The notes: generated from the sequence alone by a model not told the origin. 64,000 nt of DNA from Mycolicibacterium hodleri (GCF_025822245.1 NZ_JACKTL010000053.1:62001-126000); one strand, 5' to 3'; positions 1 to 9,049 are shown, counted from the first letter of the stretch. A program made the numbers and translations.

Positions 1-373
1 CGTCATCCCCGCCCTGGAGGAGTTTCGTCCCGAGCTCATCGTGGTCGCCAGCGGCCTCGACGCCAACGCGGTGGATCCATTGGCGCGACAACTGTTGCAC
101 GCCGGGTCTTTCCGTGAATTGACCCGCATGGTCAAGGACGCCGCAGACGCCCTGTGCGACGGCCGGCTGGTGGTGGTCCACGAAGGCGGATATGCCGAGT
201 CCGCCGTGCCCTTCTGCGGGCTGGCGATCATCGAAACACTGTCCGGTCTGCGCACCGAGGTCGTCGACCCGTTCGAAGAGACGTTCATCGCCCAACAACC
301 CACGATCCGGGTCGTCGACTATCAGATCGCCATCGTCGACGACATCGCCCGGGAACTGAAAGGACAGTCATGA
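1..373 (+). CDS. Histone-deacetylase/acetylpolyamine-amidohydrolase family protein, C-terminal fragment
   Basis: Only the last ~123 codons are in the window; the frame is open from base 2 and the start lies upstream. The stretch ELIVVASGLDANAVDPL and the following HEGGYAESAVPFCGLAIIETL are typical of the C-terminal part of class II HDAC-like zinc deacetylases, which in bacteria usually remove acetyl groups from acetylpolyamines or other small acetylamines in the cytoplasm. The metal-binding residues of the N-terminal half cannot be seen. Its TGA overlaps the ATG of the next gene, an omega-aminotransferase, by 4 nt (ATGA), so the two are translationally coupled. The pairing suggests deacetylation followed by transamination of a diamine; this is inference. 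Family assignment is good, substrate is open. Confidence 0.75.
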   Translation, partial: VIPALEEFRPELIVVASGLDANAVDPLARQLLHAGSFRELTRMVKDAADALCDGRLVVVHEGGYAESAVPFCGLAIIETLSGLRTEVVDPFEETFIAQQPTIRVVDYQIAIVDDIARELKGQS

Positions 374-1782
374 CCGACACCATCGCGCATGCGGACACCA
401 GCCCACCCGCCACCGAGAGCCTCGGCGAACTCGCCCAGCGCCACCTCGTCATGAGCTTCACCGCGGGATCGGTCTACACCGATGCACCGCCGCCGGTGAT
501 GGTGCGCGGGCGAGGGAGTCTGCTCTGGGATGACCAGGGCAAGGAGTACGTCGACGCCTTGGCCGGACTGTTCTGCGTCAACGTCGGCTACAGCTTCGGC
601 GGCGAGATCGGCGACGCCGTTCGCGAGCAGATGGCCGAGCTGCCGTACTACACCAACTGGTGCGCAGCGCACCCGCCCGCGGTGAAGCTTGCCGCCAAGA
701 TCGCCGAACTGGCTCCGGCCGGGCTGGACCGGGTGTACTTCACCTCCGGCGGAGGCGAGTCGAACGAAGCCGCCATCAAACTCATCAGGCAGTACCACCA
801 AGCGCGTGGTGAGCATGCCCGGATGAAATTCATCTCGCGCCGGGTCGCCTATCACGGAACCTCCTATGCGGCACTGTCATTGAATGGGATGACCAACCTG
901 CGAAAGCAATTCGAACCGCTCATGTACGGCTCGCGCCACGTGTCGAACAGCAAGCGGTACAAGCGACGCGCAGACGAGACCGAACAGCAGTTCACCGAGC
1001 TGCTGCTCAACGAGCTCGAATCGCTCATCGTGCACGAGGGCCCCGACACGGTGGCGGCCATCTTCCTGGAGCCCCTGCAGAATGCCGGCGGCTCGCTGGC
1101 GCCCCCAGCGGGATATCACGAAGGCGTGCGGGAGATCTGCAACCGCCACGGAATCGTCCTGGTGGCCGACGAAGTCATCTGCGGCTTCGGCCGCCTCGGT
1201 GAATGGTTTGGCTCGACCCGCTTCAACGTGCAGCCCGACGTCATCACCTTCGCCAAAGGTGTTTCCTCGGCGCATGTTCCGCTCGGTGGCATGATTACCA
1301 CCTCCCACATCCTCGACACCGTGAACAACGGGCCGGACGGTATGTACCTGCACGGACTCACCTTCGGCGGGCATCCCGCCGCTTGCGCTGCCGGACTGGC
1401 CAACATCGCCGTCATGGAACGCGAGGACGTCCTGGGCAACGTCAGACGCAACGAAGAGTACTTCCGGGAGCAGCTGGACACGCTTCTCAATCAGCCACTC
1501 GTCGGCGACGTCCGCGGCCTCGGATACCACTACTCGCTGGAGTTGGTCACCGACAAGACGCGCTGCACGTGGTCGGCCGAGACGGGCGCGAACGACTTCG
1601 TCTACACCATCCTGCAGCCCGCGTTATTGGAGGCGGGCATCCTCTGTCGTGCGGCGGTGGACCACGAAGGAACGCCGTTGATGCAGTTCTCGCCGCCGTT
1701 GGTGTTCAGCCGCGACGACATCGACACGTTGGTCGGCCGGGTACGTCGCGTGCTCGACGAGCTGGCCGCTCGGGTGCTGTAG
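370..1782 (+). CDS. Class III PLP aminotransferase (omega-amino acid / diamine type)
   Basis: 470 aa, the usual length for fold-type I class III aminotransferases acting on omega-amino acids or diamines such as putrescine or beta-alanine. Visible motifs: N-terminal GRGSLLWDDQGKEYVDALAG, the phosphate-binding YFTSGGGESNEAAIK, LVADEVICGFGRLGEWF with the PLP-ring Asp, and DVITFAKGVSSAHVPLGG with the Schiff-base Lys. The ATG start overlaps the upstream deacetylase stop (ATGA). A strong hairpin follows directly, so the operon probably ends here. Together with the deacetylase it fits catabolism of an (acetyl)polyamine. The exact amino donor cannot be read from the sequence. Confidence 0.88.
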   Translation: MTDTIAHADTSPPATESLGELAQRHLVMSFTAGSVYTDAPPPVMVRGRGSLLWDDQGKEYVDALAGLFCVNVGYSFGGEIGDAVREQMAELPYYTNWCAAHPPAVKLAAKIAELAPAGLDRVYFTSGGGESNEAAIKLIRQYHQARGEHARMKFISRRVAYHGTSYAALSLNGMTNLRKQFEPLMYGSRHVSNSKRYKRRADETEQQFTELLLNELESLIVHEGPDTVAAIFLEPLQNAGGSLAPPAGYHEGVREICNRHGIVLVADEVICGFGRLGEWFGSTRFNVQPDVITFAKGVSSAHVPLGGMITTSHILDTVNNGPDGMYLHGLTFGGHPAACAAGLANIAVMEREDVLGNVRRNEEYFREQLDTLLNQPLVGDVRGLGYHYSLELVTDKTRCTWSAETGANDFVYTILQPALLEAGILCRAAVDHEGTPLMQFSPPLVFSRDDIDTLVGRVRRVLDELAARVL

Positions 1783-1793
1783 CCGATTGTCGG

Positions 1794-1824
1794 TCGCCCG
1801 TGACCCACGTTGGGGCACGGGCGA
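1794..1824 (+). terminator. Strong hairpin, likely intrinsic terminator of the aminotransferase operon
   Basis: Twelve bases after the aminotransferase stop lies a 9-bp perfect stem (TCGCCCGTG pairing with CACGGGCGA), extended after one mismatch by CCCA/TGGG around a 3-nt loop. It is followed by TTTGG, a short T-run as is common for actinobacterial terminators. It separates the aminotransferase from the permease gene downstream. Confidence 0.7.
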
Positions 1825-1940
1825 TTTGGCATGTCCAATCAAAGCGTCTGTGCCCGAACATGTATCGGATTCTTCGATGTTCGAGACAAGAAAAGACCGC
1901 TTTACAGACGCGCGGCCGGGCCGCAGTGTCATGGCAGGGA

Positions 1941-1954
1941 GTGACCGCGCTCAC
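1941..1954. promoter_or_regulatory. GTGA-N6-TCAC palindrome upstream of APC permease
   Basis: GTGACCGCGCTCAC, symmetrical except at the central bases, 27 bases before the permease ATG. A near-identical copy (GTGATCGCGGTCAC) stands at 3567-3580 before the NCS1 permease. The half-site arrangement is that of CRP/FNR-type sites (known E. coli CRP consensus TGTGA-N6-TCACA; mycobacterial Crp is similar). So close to the start codon it would more probably repress than activate. The identity of the regulator is inference. Confidence 0.55.
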
Positions 1955-1980
1955 TCGGACCTTGCAAGGAGCGAATTGCC

Positions 1981-3534
1981 ATGAAAGACAAACAGTTCGA
2001 GATTTCTGCCGGTGAGCAGACGGCCCGGGCGGCGAGTGAGTCCCAACATCTGCAGAAGACGCTCGGGCGACTCGACATCGTCTTCCTGATCGTGGCAGCG
2101 GTCGTGTCGATCGAAGTGCTGGGCCAGGTATCCAGCTTCGGGGGGCAGACGTTCACGTGGGCGCTGGTGCTCGCGGTCTTCTTCCTGGTGCCCTACGGCC
2201 TGATCTTCGCCGAGATCGGCAGCACGTTCACCGACGAGGGCGGTGTCTACGTGTGGGTGCGAAGCGCCTTTGGCCGGCCCGCGGCCGCGATTGCCTCGTT
2301 GCTCACGTGGGTGACGCAGCCGGTCTGGGTCGGGGGATCGTGCACGTTCATCGCCTCGGAGGTCTGGAGCCAGTACGTGACGCCCTTCGAGCACGGGTCG
2401 TCGACCGACTACGCCTTCAAGACGGTGTTCATCTGGATGACGGTGCTGGCGGCGGTCGTCAGCCTCAAGCACGGCAAGTGGATCCCCAACGTCGGCGCCA
2501 TCCTCAAGATCCTGTTCCTGCTGAGCTTCGTCGTGACCGCCGGCATCTACGCCGTGCGACACGGCTTCGCGGGACTGACCGCCAGTGACTTCTCGCCGAC
2601 GTTGGCGGGGCTGCTCGGCGTCACCCCGCTCCTGCTGTTCTCCTACCTGGGCTTCGAATCGGGCAACAGCGCTGCGGGTGAGATGAAACGCCCCGGCCGC
2701 GACGTACCGATCGCGATCGCGCGATCCTCGGCGATCGCGGCCGCGGCATATCTCCTGCCCATCGCGGCGATTCTGCTGGTCGTGCCCGCCGAGCAGATCA
2801 CCGGTATCGGGGGTCTGATGGACGCCGTGGCCGTCGTGTACGGCGTCTACGGATCGGCGGCTCCCGTGATGATGACCCTGACGGCCGTCACCTTCGCACT
2901 GGTCCTGATGACGCAGGGTTCGGCCTGGATGATCATCAGCGATCGGATGCAGGCGATGGCCGCGGCGGACGGGTCGTTCTTCGGTGGGTTCTTCGGCCGC
3001 TTCCATCCCAAGCTGGGCACCCCGGTGCGGGTCAACCTTCTGTCGGGGGTGGTCGGCACGATCTTCATGCTTGCCGCGATGGCACTCAGCGGTTCTGCCG
3101 CCGCGGTGTTCGCGGTGGTGCTCTCGATCGCCATCTCCACGTTCCTGCTGAGTTATCTCCTCGCGATCCCCGCGGCGATCCGCCTGCGGACGGCATTCCC
3201 CGACGTTCCCAGACCCTTCAAAGTGCCGGTCTCGGACAACGGATTCCGGCTCCTGGGCGTCCTGTGCTTCGCCTGGGTGGCGCTGGGCAGCTGGGTGGCG
3301 GTGTTCCCGGGGACACTGGAGCGGCTGTTCGGCCTGGACTACGACTTCGAGCAGACCTGGGGCGTCGGCGCCGGCGTCTTCGAACTGTTCACCATCGGTA
3401 CCCTCGCGGCTCTGACCGCGTTCGGCATCGTCGGGTACGTCGTGGCGGCGCCATTGCGGGTCGGGCGGGTCGCCGACGAGCCGGTCGGCGACATTGCATC
3501 GTCAAAACCGATTCAAAATGCCGGTTCTTTGTGA
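1981..3534 (+). CDS. APC-superfamily amino acid/amine permease
   Basis: 517 aa integral membrane transporter with about 12 hydrophobic segments, of the amino acid-polyamine-organocation family. The first helix region carries DIVFLIVAAVVSIEVLGQVS, and LLLFSYLGFESGNSAAGEMKRPGRD matches the conserved helix 6-loop signature of APC permeases (G-E-x-x-x-P). The ATG has an AAGGAG ribosome site 9 nt upstream. A hairpin before it and a GTGA-N6-TCAC operator make this a separate transcription unit. Its neighbours (acetylpolyamine deacetylase, omega-aminotransferase, aldehyde dehydrogenase) suggest import of an amine or amino acid, but the substrate is not determinable here. Confidence 0.85.
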   Translation: MKDKQFEISAGEQTARAASESQHLQKTLGRLDIVFLIVAAVVSIEVLGQVSSFGGQTFTWALVLAVFFLVPYGLIFAEIGSTFTDEGGVYVWVRSAFGRPAAAIASLLTWVTQPVWVGGSCTFIASEVWSQYVTPFEHGSSTDYAFKTVFIWMTVLAAVVSLKHGKWIPNVGAILKILFLLSFVVTAGIYAVRHGFAGLTASDFSPTLAGLLGVTPLLLFSYLGFESGNSAAGEMKRPGRDVPIAIARSSAIAAAAYLLPIAAILLVVPAEQITGIGGLMDAVAVVYGVYGSAAPVMMTLTAVTFALVLMTQGSAWMIISDRMQAMAAADGSFFGGFFGRFHPKLGTPVRVNLLSGVVGTIFMLAAMALSGSAAAVFAVVLSIAISTFLLSYLLAIPAAIRLRTAFPDVPRPFKVPVSDNGFRLLGVLCFAWVALGSWVAVFPGTLERLFGLDYDFEQTWGVGAGVFELFTIGTLAALTAFGIVGYVVAAPLRVGRVADEPVGDIASSKPIQNAGSL

Positions 3535-3566
3535 TTTATCTGTGCTACCGAAGGTCGAATACTGAG

Positions 3567-3580
3567 GTGATCGCGGTCAC
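3567..3580. promoter_or_regulatory. GTGA-N6-TCAC palindrome upstream of NCS1 permease
   Basis: GTGATCGCGGTCAC, 36 bases before the NCS1 ATG. It is the second copy of the palindrome found before the APC permease (12 of 14 bases identical). The shared element implies the two transporters are controlled by one regulator, possibly a CRP-like protein. Confidence 0.55.
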
Positions 3581-3616
3581 CCCGCCACAGTTGAACCATC
3601 TGGAAAGCCGGTGCCC

Positions 3617-5026
3617 ATGACCGAACCCGTGTCCGCCCCAGACTCCATCGAACGTCGAACCATCGAGCACATCCCGCTCGACGAACGGCACGGCCGAGCC
3701 CGTGACCTGTTCACGGTGTGGTTCGGCTCCAACATCATGCTGCTGACCATCATCACCGGAGCCCTGTCCACCACGGTGTTCGGCCTGCCGTTGTGGGCGG
3801 GTGCGCTGTCGGTGGTGCTCGGCAACGTCATCGGCGCCGTGGTGATGGCGCTGCACGCTGCGCAGGGACCGCAGATGGGCGTCCCGCAGATGCTGCAGAC
3901 CCGCGCCCAGTTCGGCTCGTACGGCAGCCTGCTGGTGGTCGTCCTCGTGGTGTTCATGTACCTGGGTTTCTTCGCCTCCAACGCCGTCCTCGGTGGTCAG
4001 GCGCTGGCTCAGGTCACCGGACTGCCGACCAACATCGCCATCGTGGTCATCGGCGTGATCAGCGTCATCGCCACCATCGTCGGGTACCGGCTGATCCACA
4101 AGGTGACCGCCGTGCTGTCGGTGGTCGCCGGCGGGGCGCTCATCGTCGCGTTCGTCTGGATGATCGGCGTCAACGGTGTTCCGGCGGAGACGTGGCATTC
4201 CGGCGGGTTCACCTGGGCGGGCTTCATGGCCACCTTGTCGGTGGCTGCACTGTGGCAAATCGCCTATGCCCCCTACGTTTCGGACTACACCAGGTACATG
4301 CCGCGCGACACCGGTCAGCGGGCTGCCTTCTGGGGCACCTACTCCGGTTGCGTGCTGGGGTCGGTCCTGCCGATGCTGCTCGGTGTTCTGGTCGGTGCCG
4401 CCCTACCCGACGACGACACCCTGGCGGGGTTGTCCACGCTGACGCACGGTGTCAGCACGGGCATCTTCGCGATCTTCGCGATCGGAATCACCGCCACCAA
4501 CGCGATGAACCTCTACTGCGGGACGCTGTCGACGATCACCGTCGGGCAGACGTTCTTCCCGAAGTGGAAGGCCGGCGCCGGCGGTCGCGCCGTGGTGTCG
4601 ATCGTGCTGTTCGCGATCACGCTGGTGCCCGCACTACTCAGTGCCGAGGACTTCCTGGCCAACTACGCCAACTTCCTGGCTCTGCTGCTGTGTGTGCTGA
4701 TCCCGTGGACCGCCGTCAACCTGGTCGACTTCTACCTGCTGCGGCATGGCGACTACGACATCGACGCCCTGTTCGAGCGCGACGGTGGACGCTACGGGCG
4801 CTTCAACTGGGTCGCGATCGGCTGCTACTTCGCCGGCATCCTGGTGCAGATCCCGTTCCTGTCCACCACCTTGTTCACCGGCTTCATCGCCGAGAGCATG
4901 GGCAAGGTCGACATCTCCTGGATAGTCGGCCTGGCGGTGATCTGCCCGCTGTACTACGTGCTGATGAAGCCCAAGCTGCGCGCCAAGTCCGTCCAGGACA
5001 CCGACCGCGCCGGAAGCGCGGTATGA
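3617..5026 (+). CDS. NCS1-family nucleobase/cation symporter (CodB-like)
   Basis: 469 aa, about 12 membrane segments. The N-terminal RDLFTVWFGSNIMLLTIITG followed by GPQMGVPQMLQTRAQFGSYG is diagnostic of the NCS1 family (purine, cytosine, hydantoin or related ring compounds with H+ or Na+). ATG at 3617 is preferred over a GTG at 3611 because GGAAAG lies 9 nt before it. Its stop overlaps the ATG of the downstream GMC oxidoreductase by 4 nt, so uptake and oxidation of one substrate are probably linked. The substrate is unknown; nitrogen-containing rings are the family norm. Confidence 0.85.
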   Translation: MTEPVSAPDSIERRTIEHIPLDERHGRARDLFTVWFGSNIMLLTIITGALSTTVFGLPLWAGALSVVLGNVIGAVVMALHAAQGPQMGVPQMLQTRAQFGSYGSLLVVVLVVFMYLGFFASNAVLGGQALAQVTGLPTNIAIVVIGVISVIATIVGYRLIHKVTAVLSVVAGGALIVAFVWMIGVNGVPAETWHSGGFTWAGFMATLSVAALWQIAYAPYVSDYTRYMPRDTGQRAAFWGTYSGCVLGSVLPMLLGVLVGAALPDDDTLAGLSTLTHGVSTGIFAIFAIGITATNAMNLYCGTLSTITVGQTFFPKWKAGAGGRAVVSIVLFAITLVPALLSAEDFLANYANFLALLLCVLIPWTAVNLVDFYLLRHGDYDIDALFERDGGRYGRFNWVAIGCYFAGILVQIPFLSTTLFTGFIAESMGKVDISWIVGLAVICPLYYVLMKPKLRAKSVQDTDRAGSAV

Positions 5027-6558
5027 CGACGGCCGACTACGTCATCGTCGGCGGCGGCACTGCGGGATGCATTGTCGCCGCTCGACTCTCGGAGGATCCC
5101 GACGTCACGGTGACGGTGCTGGAACCCGGCCCGTCCGACGCCGACGAGCCCCGCGCGCTGGACATCCGTCGCTGGGCGGAGATGCTCGAAGGCGAGTACG
5201 ACCTCGATTACCGCAGCGTCACCCAGGTTCGAGGCAACTCGAACATCCGGCAGGCCCGGATGCGGATCCTGGGCGGCTGCTCCACGGCCAACACCATGAT
5301 CACCTGGCGGCCGCTGCCCGCCGATCTCGACGAATGGGTCGGTCTCGGTGCGAAGGGCTGGGACGCCTCGACCGTCCATCCGTATTACGACAGGCTGGCC
5401 ACCCCCATCACCCCGGTGGCGGAGAAGGACCAAAACCCCTACGTCGCCGACGTGGTCGAGTCGGCGCGGCGGGCCCTGGCCCTGCCCGCCAGGACCAAAT
5501 GGAACAGTGACGCCGACTTCGCTGAAACAGGCAGGGGCGCAGGCTTCTTCGAGATCGGTTACACCCCGGGAACTCATCTGCGATCGTCGACGTCGGTGCA
5601 CTACCTGCACGAGGCGATCCGCACCCGCGACAATCTCGCCGTCCGCCACGGCATGCACGCCAACCGGGTGCTCGTCGAGGGCGGGTCCGCGGTCGGCGTG
5701 CTTGCCACGGACGGTGACGGAATCGAGCACCGGTTCGACGCCGCCCGCGAGGTGATCGTCTGCTGTGGTGCCATCGACACCCCAAAACTACTGCAGCTGT
5801 CCGGTATTGGTCCACGCAAGGTACTTTCGGACGCCGGCGTCGACGTCGTCGTCGACAGCCCCGGCGTGGGGGAGAACCTGATGGACCACGCCGAGGGTCT
5901 GATCGTGTGGCAGGCAGTGCGCGAAGTGCCCGAGACCTGTGCGACGGGATGGGATGCCGGTGCCGCGGTGCGCCTTCACGACGACGGGCCAGCGCGGCCG
6001 GACGTCCTGATGCACTTCCCGGTCGAGGCCGTCGCCGATCACGCGGTCACCTACGGCGCCGAGCTGCCTGAACGCATCGTCTCGATCGCACCAAACGTCG
6101 CCAAGCCGAAAAGCCGGGGCCGCGTATGGATTACCTCAGACGATGCCGCCGCGGCGCCCAGCATCGACTACGGCTACTTCACCGATCCCGACGGGGCGGA
6201 CGAAGCGACGCTGATCGCCGGTATCCGCCTGGCCCGTCGCATTGCCGCCGAATCCCCGATGTCGCAGTGGATCGGACCGGAGGTGTTCCCGGGGAGCGAT
6301 GTGACGTCCGACGAGGATCTTTCGGCGGCACTCCGTTCGACGCATCAGACCGTCTACCACGTGTCGGGTACCTGCCGGATGGGTGCCGCCGACGACCCCA
6401 TGGCGGTGTGCGATCCCGAACTGCGGGTGCAGGGCGTCGACGGCCTGCGGATCGTCGACGCGTCGATCTTCCCGACCATCCCCTCGGTGAACCCGGTGGG
6501 CACGATCATGACGGTCGCCGAACGGGCCGTTGACCTGATCCGTTGCGCTACAGCTTGA
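5023..6558 (+). CDS. GMC-family FAD-dependent oxidoreductase (choline dehydrogenase-like)
   Basis: 511 aa, standard for glucose-methanol-choline flavoenzymes, which oxidise alcohols to aldehydes. The N terminus has the dinucleotide fold DYVIVGGGTAGCIVAARLSE. RMRILGGCSTANTMITWR is the first GMC signature region. IVCCGAIDTPKLLQLSGIGP is the second GMC signature. The C terminus VYHVSGTCRMG and DASIFPTIPSVNPVGTIM contain the catalytic His/Asn region. It is coupled to the NCS1 symporter upstream (ATGA). Its 3' end overlaps by 11 bp the convergent aldehyde dehydrogenase, whose activity would logically follow an alcohol oxidase. The substrate is unknown. Confidence 0.88.
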   Translation: MTTADYVIVGGGTAGCIVAARLSEDPDVTVTVLEPGPSDADEPRALDIRRWAEMLEGEYDLDYRSVTQVRGNSNIRQARMRILGGCSTANTMITWRPLPADLDEWVGLGAKGWDASTVHPYYDRLATPITPVAEKDQNPYVADVVESARRALALPARTKWNSDADFAETGRGAGFFEIGYTPGTHLRSSTSVHYLHEAIRTRDNLAVRHGMHANRVLVEGGSAVGVLATDGDGIEHRFDAAREVIVCCGAIDTPKLLQLSGIGPRKVLSDAGVDVVVDSPGVGENLMDHAEGLIVWQAVREVPETCATGWDAGAAVRLHDDGPARPDVLMHFPVEAVADHAVTYGAELPERIVSIAPNVAKPKSRGRVWITSDDAAAAPSIDYGYFTDPDGADEATLIAGIRLARRIAAESPMSQWIGPEVFPGSDVTSDEDLSAALRSTHQTVYHVSGTCRMGAADDPMAVCDPELRVQGVDGLRIVDASIFPTIPSVNPVGTIMTVAERAVDLIRCATA

Positions 6559-8050
6559 TCCAGGTGGTCTTGAGGCCGGTGTACTTGTCGAGGGCGTGCA
6601 ACGAGAGGTCACGTCCGAAGCCGGACTGCTTGAACCCGCCAAAGGGGGTCTGCGCGCTCAGCGCGTCGACGGTGTTCACCGACACCGTCCCGGCCCGCAG
6701 CGCCGCAGACACTCGGTGCGCGCGCCGCAGATCGTTGGTCCACACCGAGGCCGCCAACCCGTAGACGCCGTCGTTCGCCATGCGGATGGCCTCGTCCTCG
6801 TCGTCGAAGGTCTGGACGGCGAGAACGGGGCCGAACACCTCGTCGGTGACGAGCTCGGCTGAGGAGCCAAGGCCGGTGACGATGGTCGGCTCGATGAAGC
6901 ACCCACCGCCGTCGACGATGCGTCGTTCCCCGCCCACCCGGATCTGGCCGTCTTGCCGGGCCCGATCGATGAAGCCCAGGACGTGGGCGGTGTGGGCTTC
7001 GTCGACGATGGCACCCTGCGTCGCAGCCGGGTCCAGCGGGTTGCCCGGCAGCATGGCGGCGGCCTTCTCGATCAAAGCGGCGGTGACGTGCTCGGCGATC
7101 GACTCGTGCACCAGCAGTCGGGAATTCGACGAACACACGGCGCCCTGGTTGTAGAACGCACCGAAGGCGGCCATCTCGATCGCCTCGTCCAGGTCGGCGT
7201 CGGCGAACACGACGTTGGGGCTCTTGCCGCCGCATTCCAGCCATACCTGCTTGAGGTTGGACTCCGATGCGTAGCGCAGGAACCGCCGTCCGGTGGCGGT
7301 GGATCCGGTGAATGCCAGTACGTCGACGTCCGGGTGCAGTCCCAGGGCGGCACCCGCGGTGTCGCCGAAGCCGGGGACGACGTTGAGAACGCCGTCGGGC
7401 AGGCCAGCCTCGGTCGCCAGCTCGGCGAGTCGCAATGACGAAAGTGGCGCCCGCTCAGAGGGTTTGAGAACGACGGAGTTGCCGGCGGCGAGCGCGGGCG
7501 CAACCTTCCAGATGGCCAGGTCCAACGGGAAGTTCCACGGTGTGACGGCCCCGACGACGCCGAGTGGCTCACGGGTGACCAGGGCCAGGTTGCCGGGCTC
7601 GGTGGGAGCGATCTCGCCGTTGATCTTGTCGAGTGCCTCGCCGTAGTACGCGAATAGTCCTGCGCCGGAGGGTACGTCGACGGTGTGTGCCTCGGTGACC
7701 AGCTTGCCCATGTCCAGAGAATCCAGCAGCGCCAGCTCGACGCCGTTGTCGTTGATCAACTCCGCCAGCCTCAGCAGAACCCGTTTGCGCTCGCTCACCG
7801 ACGCGTGCGACCACTCGCCGCCCTCGAAGGCGCGGCGCGCCGAGGTCACCGCAACGTCCACGTCTTCGGTCTGTCCCGAGGCCACCGACGCCAGCACGCG
7901 GCCGGTGGCCGGGTCGAGGGAGTCGAACGTCGCGCCGGATTGGGCCGGACGGAAGGAGCCGTCGACGTAGATGCCGTCGCGCGGGGTCAGTGCCGCTGCG
8001 TGTCGGGTCCAGTCAGTCAGCGTGGCCGGGGTCGCTTCGGGAGAAGTCAC
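6548..8050 (-). CDS. NAD(P)-dependent aldehyde dehydrogenase (PuuC-like)
   Basis: 500 aa, cytosolic ALDH superfamily. Motifs in order: VVGAVTPWNFPLDLAIWK (Rossmann/active-site Asn), VLAFTGSTATGRRF (cofactor), WLECGGKSPN with the general-base Glu, and YNQGAVCSSNSR with the catalytic Cys near residue 300. The pattern resembles gamma-glutamyl-gamma-aminobutyraldehyde or betaine aldehyde dehydrogenases, fitting an amine-degradation region. The GTG start at 8050 gives MTSPEATPA; an AGGAG lies about 13 nt upstream. It is divergent from the LysR regulator across 87 bp. The extra upstream open frame runs through the regulator and was not used. Confidence 0.88.
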   Translation of the reverse strand: MTSPEATPATLTDWTRHAAALTPRDGIYVDGSFRPAQSGATFDSLDPATGRVLASVASGQTEDVDVAVTSARRAFEGGEWSHASVSERKRVLLRLAELINDNGVELALLDSLDMGKLVTEAHTVDVPSGAGLFAYYGEALDKINGEIAPTEPGNLALVTREPLGVVGAVTPWNFPLDLAIWKVAPALAAGNSVVLKPSERAPLSSLRLAELATEAGLPDGVLNVVPGFGDTAGAALGLHPDVDVLAFTGSTATGRRFLRYASESNLKQVWLECGGKSPNVVFADADLDEAIEMAAFGAFYNQGAVCSSNSRLLVHESIAEHVTAALIEKAAAMLPGNPLDPAATQGAIVDEAHTAHVLGFIDRARQDGQIRVGGERRIVDGGGCFIEPTIVTGLGSSAELVTDEVFGPVLAVQTFDDEDEAIRMANDGVYGLAASVWTNDLRRAHRVSAALRAGTVSVNTVDALSAQTPFGGFKQSGFGRDLSLHALDKYTGLKTTWIKL

Positions 8051-8079
8051 GGGATTTACCCTGCTCCTCCAGGGCGCAC

Positions 8080-8125
8080 CTGTACAGCCGGTGTTTCCGA
8101 ACCTTAAGATCAGTTTTCTCAATGC
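8080..8125. promoter_or_regulatory. Putative LysR operator region, copy 1
   Basis: In the ALDH/LysR divergent intergenic region: palindrome CTGTACAG (8080-8087) and ATCAGTTTTCTCAATGC (8109-8125). Both elements recur between the LysR gene and the flavin monooxygenase (9060-9103) in the opposite order. Repetition on both sides of the regulator gene suggests its own binding sites. Confidence 0.5.
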
Positions 8126-8137
8126 ACCGGGGGTGCC

Positions 8138-9049
8138 ATGCCGGACTACACGCTCAGGCAGCTCGAATACTTCGTCGCGGTGGCCGAGGCCGGCAGCGTC
8201 ACTCGGGCGGCCGCCGCAGTGCACCTGTCGCAGTCGGCGATGTCGGCGGCGCTGGCCGATCTTGAGAACGCACTGTCGGTGCAACTGCTGGTCCGTCACC
8301 ATGCGCGCGGTATCAGTCTGACACCGGCCGGACGGGAACTGCTCGTCGAGAGTCGCCGGTTGCTGGCCTCGGCGGCGGATCTGCGAGCCGTCGCGCAAGG
8401 GCTGGGCACCTCGCTGAGCGGCACTCTGTCAATCGGGTGCTTTCAGGTGGTGGCGCCCTACCTGCTGCCGGAACTGCTGGCTGCCGCCGCCGAGAAGCTG
8501 CCGAAGCTGTACCTGCACACCACCGAGGCGGATCTCGCCGAACTCGCCGAAGGCGTCGCCAACGGCACCTTCGAGCTCGGCATCGGCTACGACCTCGTCG
8601 ACGACCCACGATTGAGGCGTTGGCCTCTCTTCAGCTTGCCGCCCTACGCACTGGTGTCCGGATCGCACCGCTTCGCCAATCGTGAGCAGGTCGATCTGGC
8701 CGAATTGGCCGACGAACCGATGGTCCTGCTCGATCTGCCGCACAGTCGCGATTACTTCCAAAGCGTTTTCACCGCAGCAGGTGTCACGCCGAACATTCGT
8801 TATCGGTCCACGACCGTCGAGACGTGTCGCGCCCTGGTTGGCCGGGAACTCGCCTACTGCGTGCTCAACCTGCGGGCGGCCGTTCCGACTGCCCTGGACG
8901 GGCATGCCGTCGCCGTCGTCCCGATCAGCGGAGGCGTACCCAGCCTGACCGTGGTCCTGCTCGACGCTCTCGCGGCCAGGCCGACCCGACGGGCCAGCGT
9001 GGTGGCCGAGCTGTGTCGCAATCTGTTCGCGAGCGCACCGAACAGCTGA
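8138..9049 (+). CDS. LysR-family transcriptional regulator
   Basis: 303 aa. An N-terminal winged helix-turn-helix at residues 1-60 (YTLRQLEYFVAVAEAGSVTR, LSQSAMSAALADLENAL) is followed by a periplasmic-binding-like effector domain starting at GTLSIGCFQVVAPYLLPELL. It is divergent from the aldehyde dehydrogenase and stands directly upstream of the monooxygenase-to-nitrilase operon. Related sequence elements precede both this gene and the monooxygenase. It most likely controls the ALDH and/or the catabolic operon in response to a pathway intermediate; that role is inferred from position. Confidence 0.88.
   Translation: MPDYTLRQLEYFVAVAEAGSVTRAAAAVHLSQSAMSAALADLENALSVQLLVRHHARGISLTPAGRELLVESRRLLASAADLRAVAQGLGTSLSGTLSIGCFQVVAPYLLPELLAAAAEKLPKLYLHTTEADLAELAEGVANGTFELGIGYDLVDDPRLRRWPLFSLPPYALVSGSHRFANREQVDLAELADEPMVLLDLPHSRDYFQSVFTAAGVTPNIRYRSTTVETCRALVGRELAYCVLNLRAAVPTALDGHAVAVVPISGGVPSLTVVLLDALAARPTRRASVVAELCRNLFASAPNS

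Noticed and set aside
1951..3006. A 351-codon minus-strand frame opposite the APC permease
   Set aside because: Its translation is His/Arg/Asp-rich with no family features, while the plus strand encodes an obvious permease. It is a shadow.
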